Shown piece after piece: positions 7,440 through 16,206 of a DNA stretch of 34,441 nt; within the stretch, counting starts at the first letter, position 1; every line of letters begins with the position of its first letter. A program made the translations under genes and the position numbers. Origin of the DNA: Clostridia bacterium (lineage in GTDB: Bacteria > Bacillota > Clostridia > Lachnospirales > Lachnospiraceae); contig QKDK01000307.1 in NCBI GenBank assembly GCA_003252135.1, positions 1 to 34,441 on the forward strand. Reading direction: 5' to 3'. Under the pieces are notes generated by a model. It had not been told where the DNA came from, made no database searches, and was given only the letters and a program-made list of their open reading frames with translations.

Positions 7440-8115
7440 TAAACTTACCTTACTGGATTACCCGGGGAAGCTTGCCTGTCTTTTGTTTACAGGTCACTGT
7501 AACTACCGCTGCCCCTTCTGCCATAATGCCTCTCTGGTTCTTTGCCCAGACACCCAGCCGGTTATCTCTGATCCTGAAATTTTTGATTTTCTTAAAAAGC
7601 GCAGAGGTGTCCTGGAGGGTGTCTGTATATCCGGCGGAGAGCCCACCCTTCATCAAGGCCTTGAAGAATTTATAAAAAAAATACGTGAGCTGGGTTTTGC
7701 CGTAAAACTTGACACTAACGGCACCAATCCTGATGTTCTGTATCGTTTATTGGAGCAGGGTCTGCTTGACATGACAGCAATGGATATCAAAAATTCCCCT
7801 GAAAAATATGCTCTGACCTGCGGGCTCGCACATATTGATCTGGAACCTGTGAAAGAAAGCACAGCTCTTCTCATGAAATCATCCACTGCTTACGAATTCA
7901 GAACTACACTCGTTCAGGAATTTCATTCTTTGTCAGATATGGAAGCCATTGGTCAGTGGCTGCATGGCGCATCTCATTATTATCTGCAGTCTTTCAAGGA
8001 TTCCGGTGATCTGATCGGCCATGACCTTCATGCCTGTTCAAAAGAAGATCTTTTGCATTTCCTTGATGTTGCTCATCCTCACTTTCAGCATGTCAGTCTG
8101 CGGGGTACAGAGTAA
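7420..8115 (+). CDS. Anaerobic ribonucleotide reductase activating protein, radical SAM (NrdG2 type)
   Basis: The 231-residue protein carries a radical-SAM cluster motif, CNYRCPFC (Cys 27, 31, 34), followed by ISGGEPTL, the glycine-rich SAM-binding strand, and KLDTNG. The opening MKIHGINKLTLLDYPGKLACLLF is typical of the NrdG2/TIGR02495 group, which places a glycyl radical on class III ribonucleotide reductase. The partner reductase gene is not in the window, so activation of another glycyl-radical enzyme is possible. The ATG at 7420 has GGGAGG about 9 nt upstream and lies inside the end of tadA. It fits an anaerobic lifestyle. Confidence 0.88.
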   Translation: MKIHGINKLTLLDYPGKLACLLFTGHCNYRCPFCHNASLVLCPDTQPVISDPEIFDFLKKRRGVLEGVCISGGEPTLHQGLEEFIKKIRELGFAVKLDTNGTNPDVLYRLLEQGLLDMTAMDIKNSPEKYALTCGLAHIDLEPVKESTALLMKSSTAYEFRTTLVQEFHSLSDMEAIGQWLHGASHYYLQSFKDSGDLIGHDLHACSKEDLLHFLDVAHPHFQHVSLRGTE

Positions 8116-8172
8116 GCTTTTACAGAGCTTTATTCTTTGTCCTTTTGGTTTCTTATCCTTTTGACTTCTTCT

Positions 8173-9273
8173 TTATTCTCCGTATTCACAGCCTACGTGG
8201 CCGGCAACGATCTCATCAAGCAATTTCAGCAATCCAAATCTTCGTTTGTAAAGCCTGATATAAGCATCACCGGTACCGCCATTCCAAAGTCTTGGATGTT
8301 TGACAGACCCATCCGGTGCAACATAGCGCATAAGAAGCATATCTTTTTTTGAGCAGACTGCTTTGATCTTCATCGCACCTTTTGTATTAGCCGTCCTGAT
8401 CTGCCATATGATATCCTCTTCTGTTTCAGTGCAGCTGAATTTTGTCTGGGTAAAGGTCCAGAATTTTGAAAAATTAAATTCGTACTTTGTACCTTCATAG
8501 GAAAAGCAGGTAAGCAGCTTTTGTTTCAGCGGAATATGGAATACCTTCGGACACCCGCCGCCTATATCAAAAGCAGAGTTCTTTAACTGCTGCCCGGATA
8601 GAACACTGACCAGATCATTGCTGCTCAGCCAGATCCATGGCTTTGTAAAATTACTGCCCCAGTTCTTATCGGCATAACCGTAACAGGTTTCTTGCGTGAC
8701 CTGGTACCGTTCCTGGTCCAGATAGACTGTTCCGCTGTATGTCGCTTTCATTCCCTGCGCATGCCAGTACATCTCGAAAGCATTGATATTACGGAGCAGC
8801 TTTGAGCTCCCGTACCCGACATCAAACGAAATCGGTTTTTCTATCTGCAGCAGCCAGCTCATGGAGCCTGCATCACTCATAAGCTCCTGTCGGTTCATTG
8901 CATCCTCTTGTGTAACCGTAACATTTCCCTTGATTACAGATTCCGAAAGAAAACAATCACCGGCAACGACCCGCAGCTCGCTCTTATCACTCTCCATTTC
9001 ATTGATTCCAAAAAAACGGTGGATCTGCCTGGCATCTTTTCCCCAGCAGCCTGCTTTTACCATCATATAGGAGGGGCTCTTCTTGTCGTTGCCAAATACA
9101 GGTCTATCCTGTTTTTTTGCAGGATTCATAACAAAATACTCTATAAAGAATGACTTTTCCTCTCCTGTTTTTGCATTGATGCCGGTAAATGAATGCCACC
9201 ACCAGTCATAACCCTTTAAAGCCAGTAATCCATTCAGCATGTACCCATTTTTGTTATCTGTCCCTATGCTCAT
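8173..9273 (-). CDS. Tocopherol-cyclase-like family protein
   Basis: The 366-residue soluble protein resembles the tocopherol cyclase fold family (PF14249). Visible blocks are DWWWHSFTGIN near the start, a GYADKNWGSNFTKPWIWLSSN block near the middle, and a final GTGDAYIRLYKR region. The D-K-N-W-G segment is the best family marker. Anaerobic clostridia do not make tocopherol, so the true substrate, perhaps a lipid or isoprenoid, is unknown and cyclase activity is not implied. The start at 9273 follows GAGGAAAC; the upstream in-frame start at 9321 lacks such a site. It stands alone, converging on the nrdG2-type gene with a 57-nt gap lacking a clear terminator. No export signal was seen. Confidence 0.78.
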   Translation of the reverse strand: MSIGTDNKNGYMLNGLLALKGYDWWWHSFTGINAKTGEEKSFFIEYFVMNPAKKQDRPVFGNDKKSPSYMMVKAGCWGKDARQIHRFFGINEMESDKSELRVVAGDCFLSESVIKGNVTVTQEDAMNRQELMSDAGSMSWLLQIEKPISFDVGYGSSKLLRNINAFEMYWHAQGMKATYSGTVYLDQERYQVTQETCYGYADKNWGSNFTKPWIWLSSNDLVSVLSGQQLKNSAFDIGGGCPKVFHIPLKQKLLTCFSYEGTKYEFNFSKFWTFTQTKFSCTETEEDIIWQIRTANTKGAMKIKAVCSKKDMLLMRYVAPDGSVKHPRLWNGGTGDAYIRLYKRRFGLLKLLDEIVAGHVGCEYGE

Positions 9274-9378
9274 AGTTTCCTCATTCCTGTGCTTTTTACT
9301 GCACATATCAAGTTTGAACAAATCTGCATTTCCTGTACTGCCTGCTCTTTATCAGAAGGTGTGACTTTGCCTGTTTTG

Positions 9379-9407
9379 CGTATACTACTAGGATACCATA
9401 CTGTCCT
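9379..9407 (-). promoter_or_regulatory. Possible promoter and operator of the tocopherol-cyclase-like gene
   Basis: On the minus strand AGGACA (9407-9402) and TATACG (9384-9379) are 17 bp apart, a moderate sigma-A match. An imperfect 18-bp dyad (AGGAtaccatactgTCCT on the + strand, 9390-9407) covers the -35 and half of the spacer and could be a repressor site. Confidence 0.4.
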
Positions 9408-9433
9408 AAAAAAACAAGCGATTCTTATTGATA

Positions 9434-9462
9434 TTGAAAACAGGGCGTTACAATGCTATACT
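9434..9462 (+). promoter_or_regulatory. Promoter of the small membrane protein gene
   Basis: TTGAAA (9434-9439), a 17-bp spacer and TATACT (9457-9462) match sigma-A. The start would fall near 9469, with a leader of about 25 nt containing the ribosome site. Confidence 0.7.
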
Positions 9463-9493
9463 TAAAACTACCTCTGATTTGAAAGGAGTTACT

Positions 9494-9784
9494 ATGCCAT
9501 CCATTAATTTAAAGAATCTTGGCGCATCAAAAACTGAAGAAAAAGAAAAAACCCGGCATGAGGAACAGGCATTCGCAAGAAAGCTGATCATACGGATCTT
9601 TCTATATATTCTGACACTGCTTGGTGCTATTTCAGTATATCTGTATGTTCACAGCTACGGCAGTTCCTATCTTTTAATTTTTACCCTTGCATTTTTCATT
9701 GTTCTGTCCAGCGTGGAAGTACGATTGACTTCAGCAGAAAGAGAAGGCTTTTCTCTGATAACAAAGCTTTTTCATCGTAAATAG
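9494..9784 (+). CDS. Small membrane protein with two transmembrane segments
   Basis: The 96-residue protein has a charged, lysine/glutamate-rich N-terminus (residues 1-34), then two hydrophobic segments (about 36-55 and 62-78) separated by a short loop, and a basic tail ending HRK. I do not recognise the family. The ATG at 9494 has AAAGGAG eight bases upstream. The next gene, a six-span membrane protein, starts about 50 nt later or overlaps the stop if its GTG is used, so the two are probably co-transcribed and may act together. Confidence 0.72.
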   Translation: MPSINLKNLGASKTEEKEKTRHEEQAFARKLIIRIFLYILTLLGAISVYLYVHSYGSSYLLIFTLAFFIVLSSVEVRLTSAEREGFSLITKLFHRK

Positions 9785-9834
9785 TGCTTACCCTGTATAA
9801 TACTGCATTAAGTAAAGAAAGGATTGATCTCTCC

Positions 9835-10572
9835 ATGCCGCAATTAATTAAAACCGAATGCCTGTATTTTGTAAAAAGTCTGCTTTACTTTGGCTATACT
9901 CTTATGATTCCTGTATTTTACCTGCTGCAGTATCTTCCTGCTGTTACTGTTTCAGAAACAGATGGTATTCAGACAGACCCTGCTGCCTTTGCAAGAGTAT
10001 TTTCTGATTCTTATGGTACCCTCATCATATTTTTTACAAGCTTCCTGATCGTGCTGTATCTAAGAAAGGATATCCGCATGAAGCAGGAGGATTCATATGC
10101 TGCTTCTACTCATTCTTCTGCAGTGATCCTGGCTGCTAAGACCATAGCCATGACCGTTATGCTGTTCACGCCTGTTATGCTTGCTGCGATTGCCGCTATG
10201 GTGCAGTATGCTGTATCTTCCGGCACAAAAACCAGTCTTTCTCTTTTTATGTTCCTTATTACTCCGATTACCTGGCTGCTTCCTTCTCTTTTATTCACCA
10301 TAACCTTGAACCTGTTGATCACCTTACTGTCTAAGCTTTGGCTGGCATTACCCATCCAGGCAGCACTCTGGATCTTTTCTCTTGGTTCGACTGCTGATAC
10401 AGGAGACTATAACACCGCACTTGCCATTCGTCATTCGACACTTGGTGGTTACGAAAGCTTCCGGGATCATCTTGGGACCCTTATCATCAATCGGTTGGTG
10501 GTGACAGGGCTTGCCATTCTTTTCTTTATCCTGTCCTTTCAATGGTATGAGCGCAGACGGGTAAAAAGATAG
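9835..10572 (+). CDS. Polytopic membrane protein resembling an ABC-2 type permease
   Basis: The 245-residue protein has about six hydrophobic segments, with a larger polar stretch between the first and second and a short basic tail (YERRRVKR). Layout, length and the charged stretch after TM2 (LRKDIRMKQEDS) followed by an SAVILAAKT-type helix resemble ABC-2 export permeases. No ATPase gene is nearby, so this is a fold-level guess only. The ATG at 9835 has AAAGGA 11 nt upstream; an in-frame GTG at 9784 touching the previous stop lacks a ribosome site and is the alternative start. Its 3' end overlaps the convergent GNAT gene by 34 bp. Confidence 0.68.
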   Translation: MPQLIKTECLYFVKSLLYFGYTLMIPVFYLLQYLPAVTVSETDGIQTDPAAFARVFSDSYGTLIIFFTSFLIVLYLRKDIRMKQEDSYAASTHSSAVILAAKTIAMTVMLFTPVMLAAIAAMVQYAVSSGTKTSLSLFMFLITPITWLLPSLLFTITLNLLITLLSKLWLALPIQAALWIFSLGSTADTGDYNTALAIRHSTLGGYESFRDHLGTLIINRLVVTGLAILFFILSFQWYERRRVKR

Positions 10573-11429
10573 ACCTCCTGCTGCTGCACGACATTAAAAC
10601 CAAATTTTTTGTACAGTGCGACTGCACTTGTATTTTGCTCACTGACCTGCAGGCATATTGGTTTTTTGCAGGTCTTTCTTATTTTCAGCAGTTCTGAAAG
10701 CATATAGCTTCCAAGACCTTTACCCCTTCTTTTTTCATCAAGTACCACACCAAACAAAAAATCCTGCCGATCCCCTTCATGTATACAACAGGCTCCGATA
10801 ACTTTGCTGTCTAAAAGCAGCACATAGCATACTGCAGCTTCTTTCTGCAGCTCCTCCTGAAAAAGCATCTTTCCTTCTTCTCCCTTGCCAAACAGCTCTG
10901 CCTCCAGTTCTGATATTGCCTGTATGTGCTTTCTCTGTGAAAGAGTTAAAACAAGTGATGTGTCTTCCTTTACGGAACTTAATTTGTTATACATATCGAA
11001 GCGCATAACAAGCTCTGTGGATTCCAGTGTCCATCCAGTTTTTTGCAGCGCCTGTATGGTTCCTGCCCGTCTGTTTTGTTCATCGCCAGCAAAAGGAGGA
11101 TAACAGCGAAGTACAGAGACGTAAAAAAGCTCAAGCTCCGCCGCGGCCATGGCCAGAAGATTTTTAAATATCCCTTTCTGCCTGAACGCAGGATCTACAA
11201 GAACTGTCAGTTCAGCCTCTTCGTCCGGAAAGAACAGCTGGAGAAAGCCGACCAGCCTGTCTGACTGATAGCACAGAAAAAAACAGTCTGCGCCTGCATA
11301 GAGGTTCCTGTAGTTTTTAACAATTTCAATCGGTTTAAGCCGATTGTCTGCTGCAGCACAAGTCTCTTCCAGCTGCCTGATCTTTCGTAACTTATTTATA
11401 TCCAGTTTCCTGCATTGTACGTAGTGCAC
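10539..11429 (-). CDS. Tandem GNAT-family N-acetyltransferase
   Basis: The 296-residue protein contains two GNAT folds. In the first (about 1-150) the acetyl-CoA loop reads VLVDPAFRQKGIFKNLL. In the second (about 155-296) it reads VVLDEKRRGKGLGSYML, the better R-R-x-G-x-G match, followed by LQVSEQNTSAVALYKKFGF, the usual C-terminal GNAT signature. The first copy has the weaker loop and may be structural or hold the acceptor. The substrate cannot be inferred. A GTG start at 11429 is used because AAAGGA sits about 9 nt upstream; a nearby ATG is in another frame. It is divergent from rsmA. Confidence 0.85.
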   Translation of the reverse strand: MHYVQCRKLDINKLRKIRQLEETCAAADNRLKPIEIVKNYRNLYAGADCFFLCYQSDRLVGFLQLFFPDEEAELTVLVDPAFRQKGIFKNLLAMAAAELELFYVSVLRCYPPFAGDEQNRRAGTIQALQKTGWTLESTELVMRFDMYNKLSSVKEDTSLVLTLSQRKHIQAISELEAELFGKGEEGKMLFQEELQKEAAVCYVLLLDSKVIGACCIHEGDRQDFLFGVVLDEKRRGKGLGSYMLSELLKIRKTCKKPICLQVSEQNTSAVALYKKFGFNVVQQQEVYLFTRLRSYH

Positions 11430-11447
11430 GGCATGGTTCCTTTCTCA

Positions 11448-11476
11448 TTGTCATTCTATAATTTCTATGATAAGAT
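11448..11476 (+). promoter_or_regulatory. Promoter of rsmA
   Basis: TTGTCA (11448-11453), a 17-bp spacer and TAAGAT (11471-11476) with a TGA just upstream form an extended -10 type sigma-A promoter. The leader would be about 25 nt. Confidence 0.6.
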
Positions 11477-11506
11477 ATCTCTAATAAATATGAAAGCGAG
11501 AACAAA

Positions 11507-12388
11507 ATGGCTACCCTTGGCAATCCGCAGAACACAATCGAAATCCTGAATAAATACAGAATCACCTTTCAAAAGCGCTTTGGTCAGAACTTTCTGATCG
11601 ACACGCATGTTCTTGAAAAGATCATTGCTTCTGCAGAGATTACAAAGGATGACTTTGTTATCGAAATCGGTCCGGGCATAGGAACACTCACGCAGTATCT
11701 TTGTGAAGCTGCCGGCGAAGTCGCTGCCATTGAGATCGACAAGAACCTTCTTCCTATTCTGACTGCTGATACCCTGGCTTCCTATGATAACGTTACCGTC
11801 ATCAATGCCGATATTCTGGATTATGATGTACAGGCCCTGATACAGGAAAAAGGAAAAGGCCGCTCAGTCAAAGTGGTTGCCAATCTTCCCTATTATATAA
11901 CAACCCCTATCCTTATGCAGCTGCTTGAATCCGACCTGCCGCTGCAGAGCATAACGGTCATGGTTCAAAAAGAGGTTGCAGACCGTTTAAAGGCAAAGCC
12001 GGGAACCAAGGATTTTGGTGCCATAACACTTGCTGTCCAGTATTATGCAGAACCGTACCTTGCTGCCAATGTTCCGCAGAACTGTTTTATGCCAAGACCA
12101 AATGTTGCTTCTGCAGTCATCCGTCTGACGCTTCATAAAGACAGACCTGTTCAGGTTAAGAACAGTGCCCTGATGTTTCGTATCATCCGTGCTGCCTTTA
12201 ACCAGCGCAGAAAGACACTTGTCAATGCAATCAACAATTTTCCCGAGATACCGCTTTCCAAGGAAGACATCGCCTCCTGTATCGAAAGCTGTGGTTTTTC
12301 AGAGACGATCCGCGGAGAAGCTTTGTCTCTGGCACAGTTTGCGGCACTCTCTGATGCCATAGGAGAGCGGCTTTCCAAAATGAATTGA
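11507..12388 (+). CDS. rsmA: 16S rRNA dimethyladenosine transferase RsmA (KsgA)
   Basis: RsmA dimethylates two adjacent adenosines (A1518 and A1519, E. coli numbering) near the 3' end of 16S rRNA during small-subunit assembly. The 293-residue protein shows RFGQNFLID (about 24-32), SAM motif I IEIGPGIGTLT (about 52-62) and the catalytic NLPYYITTP block (near residue 127). Its length is normal for the family. The ATG at 11507 has only a weak purine-rich site (AAAGCGAGAAC). It has its own promoter and converges on tatD over an 82-nt gap with short repeats; no U-tailed hairpin was found. Confidence 0.95.
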   Translation: MATLGNPQNTIEILNKYRITFQKRFGQNFLIDTHVLEKIIASAEITKDDFVIEIGPGIGTLTQYLCEAAGEVAAIEIDKNLLPILTADTLASYDNVTVINADILDYDVQALIQEKGKGRSVKVVANLPYYITTPILMQLLESDLPLQSITVMVQKEVADRLKAKPGTKDFGAITLAVQYYAEPYLAANVPQNCFMPRPNVASAVIRLTLHKDRPVQVKNSALMFRIIRAAFNQRRKTLVNAINNFPEIPLSKEDIASCIESCGFSETIRGEALSLAQFAALSDAIGERLSKMN

Positions 12389-12395
12389 ATTGCAG

Positions 12396-12474
12396 ATCGA
12401 TTTGCAAATAAAATGCTGCATGGTTTACGAAGAGTTCTGCTGATCGATTTGCGAAGGATTTACGAAGGATTTAT
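12396..12474. repeat. Short direct repeats between rsmA and tatD
   Basis: GATCGATTTGC occurs at 12396-12406 and again at 12441-12451. A second short repeat, TTTACGAAG, occurs twice, followed by GGATTTATGAA. The copies are dispersed and imperfect at their edges. No hairpin or known element was recognised. Confidence 0.5.
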
Positions 12475-13259
12475 GAATTGATCTTATAGAATTCTTTCGC
12501 ATTTTTTTCTGTTACTTCTATAATAGTTTCTACCTCTGTTTCTTTCAGATCGGCAACTGCTTTGGCTACTTCTCTCAGGTAAAGTGAACAGTTTCTCTTT
12601 CCTCTGTATGGTTCCGGTGCCAGGTAGGGACTGTCTGTTTCAAGGAGCAGTCTCTCGAGCGGCATGCTTTTAATCGTTTCTTTCAGTTTTCTGGCATTTT
12701 TAAAGGTCGCAACGCCTCCAATACCAAGATAGAAGCCCATTTTTATGAACTCTTTTGCTATTTCTTCAGAATACGAATAACAGTGGATCACACAGCGTAG
12801 CCTCTTTCCCTCTGCCTTTGTCTCTTCATGGAACCTTTTTAAAATCAGCAGGGTATCTTCTGCTGCATCACGGCTGTGTATGATGACTGGCAGGTCTAAG
12901 GACACGGCTAGTGCGAGCTGCTTTTCGAACCAGTATTTCTGTATTTCCTTCTGTGTATCATCCCAGTAATAATCAAGCCCGATCTCTCCGATCGCCACTA
13001 TCTTTTTATTTTTGGCATCTTCCTTCATCTGCTGCAGAACATCCTCGTTCATATCTTTTATCTCACTCGGATGAATCCCGACAGTACCATATACAAAAGG
13101 AAATTTTTCCGCTAGTATTATTGTGGCTTTCATCGACTGCAGACTGGCACTGACATTTACTATCGTACCGATTCCCTGTTCCTGCATTGATAAAAAAAGT
13201 TCCTCTCTATCCTTGTCAAATGCTTCATCGTCATAGTGTGCATGTGTTTCAAATATCAT
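12471..13259 (-). CDS. tatD: TatD-family metal-dependent hydrolase
   Basis: The 262-residue TIM-barrel hydrolase belongs to the TatD deoxyribonuclease/amidohydrolase group. Metal ligands are visible: THAHYD (His6, His8), GEIGLDYY (Glu), PVIIHSRDA (His), CVIHCYSYS (His) and LLETDSPYLAP (Asp). Family members cleave DNA 3'-5' and have been linked to DNA repair and RNA turnover, but the in vivo role is often unclear. The ATG at 13259 follows TGGAGAAAAG. In many Firmicutes tatD lies next to rsmA; here the two are adjacent but convergent. Confidence 0.92.
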   Translation of the reverse strand: MIFETHAHYDDEAFDKDREELFLSMQEQGIGTIVNVSASLQSMKATIILAEKFPFVYGTVGIHPSEIKDMNEDVLQQMKEDAKNKKIVAIGEIGLDYYWDDTQKEIQKYWFEKQLALAVSLDLPVIIHSRDAAEDTLLILKRFHEETKAEGKRLRCVIHCYSYSEEIAKEFIKMGFYLGIGGVATFKNARKLKETIKSMPLERLLLETDSPYLAPEPYRGKRNCSLYLREVAKAVADLKETEVETIIEVTEKNAKEFYKINS

Positions 13260-13321
13260 AACTTTTCTCCATTCTGTCCTGGCAGCATAAAACTTACCTT
13301 CACTGCCGCAGTCTTCTTATT

Positions 13322-13350
13322 AATATAAGCGCAATGCCAGATAACGTCAA
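13322..13350 (-). promoter_or_regulatory. Promoter of tatD
   Basis: On the minus strand TTGACG (13350-13345), a 17-bp spacer and TATATT (13327-13322) form a good sigma-A promoter, about 62 nt before the tatD start codon. Confidence 0.72.
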
Positions 13351-13380
13351 CCTCTGAATCTATTTTACCCACATAAACTG

Positions 13381-13408
13381 TTGACATTGCTGGATTTCAT
13401 GGTAAAAT
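13381..13408 (+). promoter_or_regulatory. Promoter of the leuS T-box transcript
   Basis: TTGACA (13381-13386), a 16-bp spacer and TAAAAT (13403-13408), with TGG directly before the -10, give an extended -10 sigma-A promoter. Transcription would begin near 13415, at the base of T-box stem I. Confidence 0.72.
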
Positions 13409-13414
13409 ACACCT

Positions 13415-13674
13415 ATAGTGAAAAAGCCTTGATAAGGAGCAGTAAAAAACAGATTCCGTTGCAGAGAGCCATTACCCGGTGAAAGATGGCACGGTATGTT
13501 TCTGAACTCGCCTTGGAGCCCCGAAGTTGAACAAACAGTAGATTTCGGCGGGAATTCCCGTTACAGAAAGCGAAAGTGCAGGAGAATGTTATTTCATTCC
13601 CTGAACTAGAGTGGTACCGCGAAAAGTGATCTGGCCTTTTCGTCTCTAGGCTTGAGGCGAAGGGGCTTTTATTT
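13415..13674 (+). promoter_or_regulatory. T-box leader, leucine-specific
   Basis: The leader has the standard T-box order. It starts with stem I and an AGTA loop-E-like segment (GGAGCAGTAAAAAA, near 13436). The specifier is GAACTC, where CTC at 13507-13509 is a Leu codon. The T-box core is TAGAGTGGTACCGCG (13607-13621), whose TGGT bulge pairs with the ACCA end of uncharged tRNA. A terminator hairpin follows at 13633-13670. Uncharged tRNA-Leu(GAG) would stabilise the antiterminator and allow transcription into leuS; charged tRNA would cause termination. The specifier agrees with the downstream leucyl-tRNA synthetase gene. Confidence 0.94.
13633..13673 (+). terminator. T-box attenuator terminator of leuS
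   Basis: GCCTTTTCGTCTC and GAGGCGAAGGGGC form a long stem, with several G-U pairs, around a short loop, followed by TTTTATTT. It is mutually exclusive with the antiterminator built from the T-box core. Confidence 0.88.
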
Positions 13675-13732
13675 CGAAAAAATTCACAAAAAAAGAAAAA
13701 TACGCTCAGTTTGAGCAAAAAGGAGAATCGTT

Positions 13733-16147
13733 ATGTCAGTATTATATAACCCGAAGGTTATTGAAAAGAAGTGGCAGAAGGTCTGGGAAGACGAAAAAGC
13801 TTTTACTGTCGGAACCGACACCAGCAAGCCAAAATACTATGCTCTGGTCGAATTTCCGTACCCGTCCGGCCAGGGTCTTCATGTCGGACATCCGCGCCCT
13901 TATACAGCTCTGGATATTGTAGCCAGAAAGCGCCGTATGCAGGGATATAATGTATTGTACCCGATGGGCTGGGATGCTTTCGGACTTCCCACCGAGAACT
14001 ATGCTATCAAGAATCATATCCATCCAAAGATCGTAACGGAAAACAATATCAAGAGATTCAAGGAACAGCTGCAATCTCTGGGATATTCTTTTGACTGGTC
14101 TAGAGAAATCAACACGACCGATCCAAACTACTATCGCTGGACCCAGTGGATCTTCTTAAAGCTGTTTGAAAAAGGTCTTGCCTACAAAGCAGAGATGCCG
14201 ATCAACTGGTGCACCTCCTGTAAAGTCGGACTTGCGAACGAAGAAGTTGTCGGCGGTGTCTGTGAGCGCTGCGGCAGTGAAGTCGTACGTGTAGTTCGTA
14301 AGCAATGGATGCTGAAGATTACTGAATACGCAGAAAAGCTCATCACTGATCTTGACCAGGTCGATTATATTGACCGTGTCAAGATTTCACAGAAGAACTG
14401 GATCGGCAAGAGCGAAGGTGCAGAGGTCGACTTTACCCTGGCAGGAAAAGAAGATACGCTCCGCGTTTATACCACCCGTCCTGACACCTTATTTGGTGCG
14501 ACCTACATGGTCATCTCCCCCGAGCACCCTTTTGTTGACAAATATAAAGACGAGATCAAAAATTACGAGGAACTGATCGAGTATCGTAACAATGCCGCTA
14601 AAAAATCAGATTTTGAACGTACCGAGCTGGCAAAGGATAAGACCGGTGTCTGCATCAAGGGACTGACGGCTGTCAATCCTGTCAACGGCAAAGAGATTCC
14701 GATCTGGATTTCAGATTACGTCCTTATGACGTATGGAACAGGGGCTATTATGGCAGTTCCCGCTCATGATGAAAGAGACTGGGATTTTGCCAAAAAATTC
14801 GATCTCCCGATCATTGAAGTTGTAGCCGGCGGCAGAGTGGATGAAGCTGCCTTTACGAATACAGAGACAGGTATTTTAGTTAACTCTGAGTTTCTGAACG
14901 GTCTGGAAGTTGCTGATGCCAAGAAAAAGATTACAGCCTGGCTGACTGAAAAGGGCATTGGTACAAAGAAAACAAACTATAAGCTTCGTGACTGGGTATT
15001 CTCCCGTCAGCGTTACTGGGGAGAACCGATTCCGCTCGTACACTGTGAAAAATGCGGACAGGTAGCGCTTCCCGAATCAGAACTTCCGCTGCTTTTACCC
15101 GAAGTGGAAAGCTATATGCCTACAGATAACGGAGAATCTCCGCTTGCGGCAATGACCGACTGGGTGAACACGACCTGTCCAAAATGCGGCGGCCCTGCTG
15201 TCCGCGAGACAGATACCATGCCGCAGTGGGCTGGTTCCTCCTGGTACTTCCTGCGTTACATCGATCCAATGAATGACCTGGCCTTTGCAGGCAAGGAAGC
15301 ACTCGATTACTGGATGCCGGTCGATTGGTACAACGGTGGTATGGAGCATACGACGCTCCATCTTTTATACTCCCGTTTCTGGCATAAGGTACTTTATGAT
15401 CTTGGATATGTGAACACACCGGAACCTTATCAGAAGCGTACCTCTCATGGTATGATCCTTGGTGAGAACGGTGAAAAGATGTCAAAATCCAGGGGAAATG
15501 TCATCAACCCGGATGATGTGGTTAGTGAGTTCGGTGCAGACACCCTTCGTACTTACGAAATGTTCATCGGAGCCTTTGACTTAAGCGCTGCCTGGTCTAT
15601 GGAAGGTGTATCTGGCTGCCGCAGATTCTTAGAGCGTGTCTGGAAGCTGCAGGATCTTCTTACTGACGAAGAAGGCTTCTCTAAAGAGCTTGAAACCAAG
15701 CTGCATCAGACTATTAAAAAGGTATCGCTGGATTTTGAAAGTCTGAAATTCAACACTGCAATTGCTGCCATGATGAGCTTTGTCAATGAATGTTATCGTC
15801 TGGAGCGAATTACAAGAGGCGAGTATAAGACATTGCTTTTGCTCCTGAATCCTGTTGCTTCTCATGTAACAGAAGAATTATGGGAGACACTTTCCTTTGG
15901 CGGCAGAGTATATCAGGCTTCCTGGCCGTTATGGGACGAAGCAAAGACAGTGGAGGCGACAGTTGAGATCGTTATCCAGATCAATGGTAAGATCAAAGCA
16001 GCACTCGTAATCGAGCCGGAAGAGACTGAAGAAAACGTAATTAAAAAAGCACATGAGATTCCTGCCATAAGTACTATTCTCGACGGAAAGACCATCGTTA
16101 AACAGATTTATGTAAAGGGCAGAATTTTAAATATCGTGGCAAAATAA
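13733..16147 (+). CDS. leuS: Leucyl-tRNA synthetase
   Basis: This class I synthetase charges tRNA-Leu with leucine. The 804-residue bacterial-type protein has the HIGH motif as HVGH (50-53) and KMSKS at about 582-586 within [15 protein letters not shown]. Two zinc-type Cys pairs are visible in each of two places (CTSCKVG...CERCG and CEKCG...CPKCGG). The editing CP1 domain includes [20 protein letters not shown] and [15 protein letters not shown], the latter holding the editing Asp. The C-terminal end is the small ubiquitin-like domain ([13 protein letters not shown]). The ATG at 13733 has AAAGGAG upstream. It is regulated by the Leu T-box and probably read together with gpmI, 59 nt downstream. 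Confidence 0.97.
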   Translation: MSVLYNPKVIEKKWQKVWEDEKAFTVGTDTSKPKYYALVEFPYPSGQGLHVGHPRPYTALDIVARKRRMQGYNVLYPMGWDAFGLPTENYAIKNHIHPKIVTENNIKRFKEQLQSLGYSFDWSREINTTDPNYYRWTQWIFLKLFEKGLAYKAEMPINWCTSCKVGLANEEVVGGVCERCGSEVVRVVRKQWMLKITEYAEKLITDLDQVDYIDRVKISQKNWIGKSEGAEVDFTLAGKEDTLRVYTTRPDTLFGATYMVISPEHPFVDKYKDEIKNYEELIEYRNNAAKKSDFERTELAKDKTGVCIKGLTAVNPVNGKEIPIWISDYVLMTYGTGAIMAVPAHDERDWDFAKKFDLPIIEVVAGGRVDEAAFTNTETGILVNSEFLNGLEVADAKKKITAWLTEKGIGTKKTNYKLRDWVFSRQRYWGEPIPLVHCEKCGQVALPESELPLLLPEVESYMPTDNGESPLAAMTDWVNTTCPKCGGPAVRETDTMPQWAGSSWYFLRYIDPMNDLAFAGKEALDYWMPVDWYNGGMEHTTLHLLYSRFWHKVLYDLGYVNTPEPYQKRTSHGMILGENGEKMSKSRGNVINPDDVVSEFGADTLRTYEMFIGAFDLSAAWSMEGVSGCRRFLERVWKLQDLLTDEEGFSKELETKLHQTIKKVSLDFESLKFNTAIAAMMSFVNECYRLERITRGEYKTLLLLLNPVASHVTEELWETLSFGGRVYQASWPLWDEAKTVEATVEIVIQINGKIKAALVIEPEETEENVIKKAHEIPAISTILDGKTIVKQIYVKGRILNIVAK

Positions 16148-16206
16148 GATTTCTTGCACGACTTATGAAGGATTATGCGTAAAGCATAGTAGAAATGGAG
16201 AAAACT

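Noticed and set aside
15095-15485. Antisense open frames of 88 and 121 codons opposite leuS
   Set aside because: They lie within the conserved catalytic region of leuS, with no ribosome site or domain; typical shadows of a well-biased gene.
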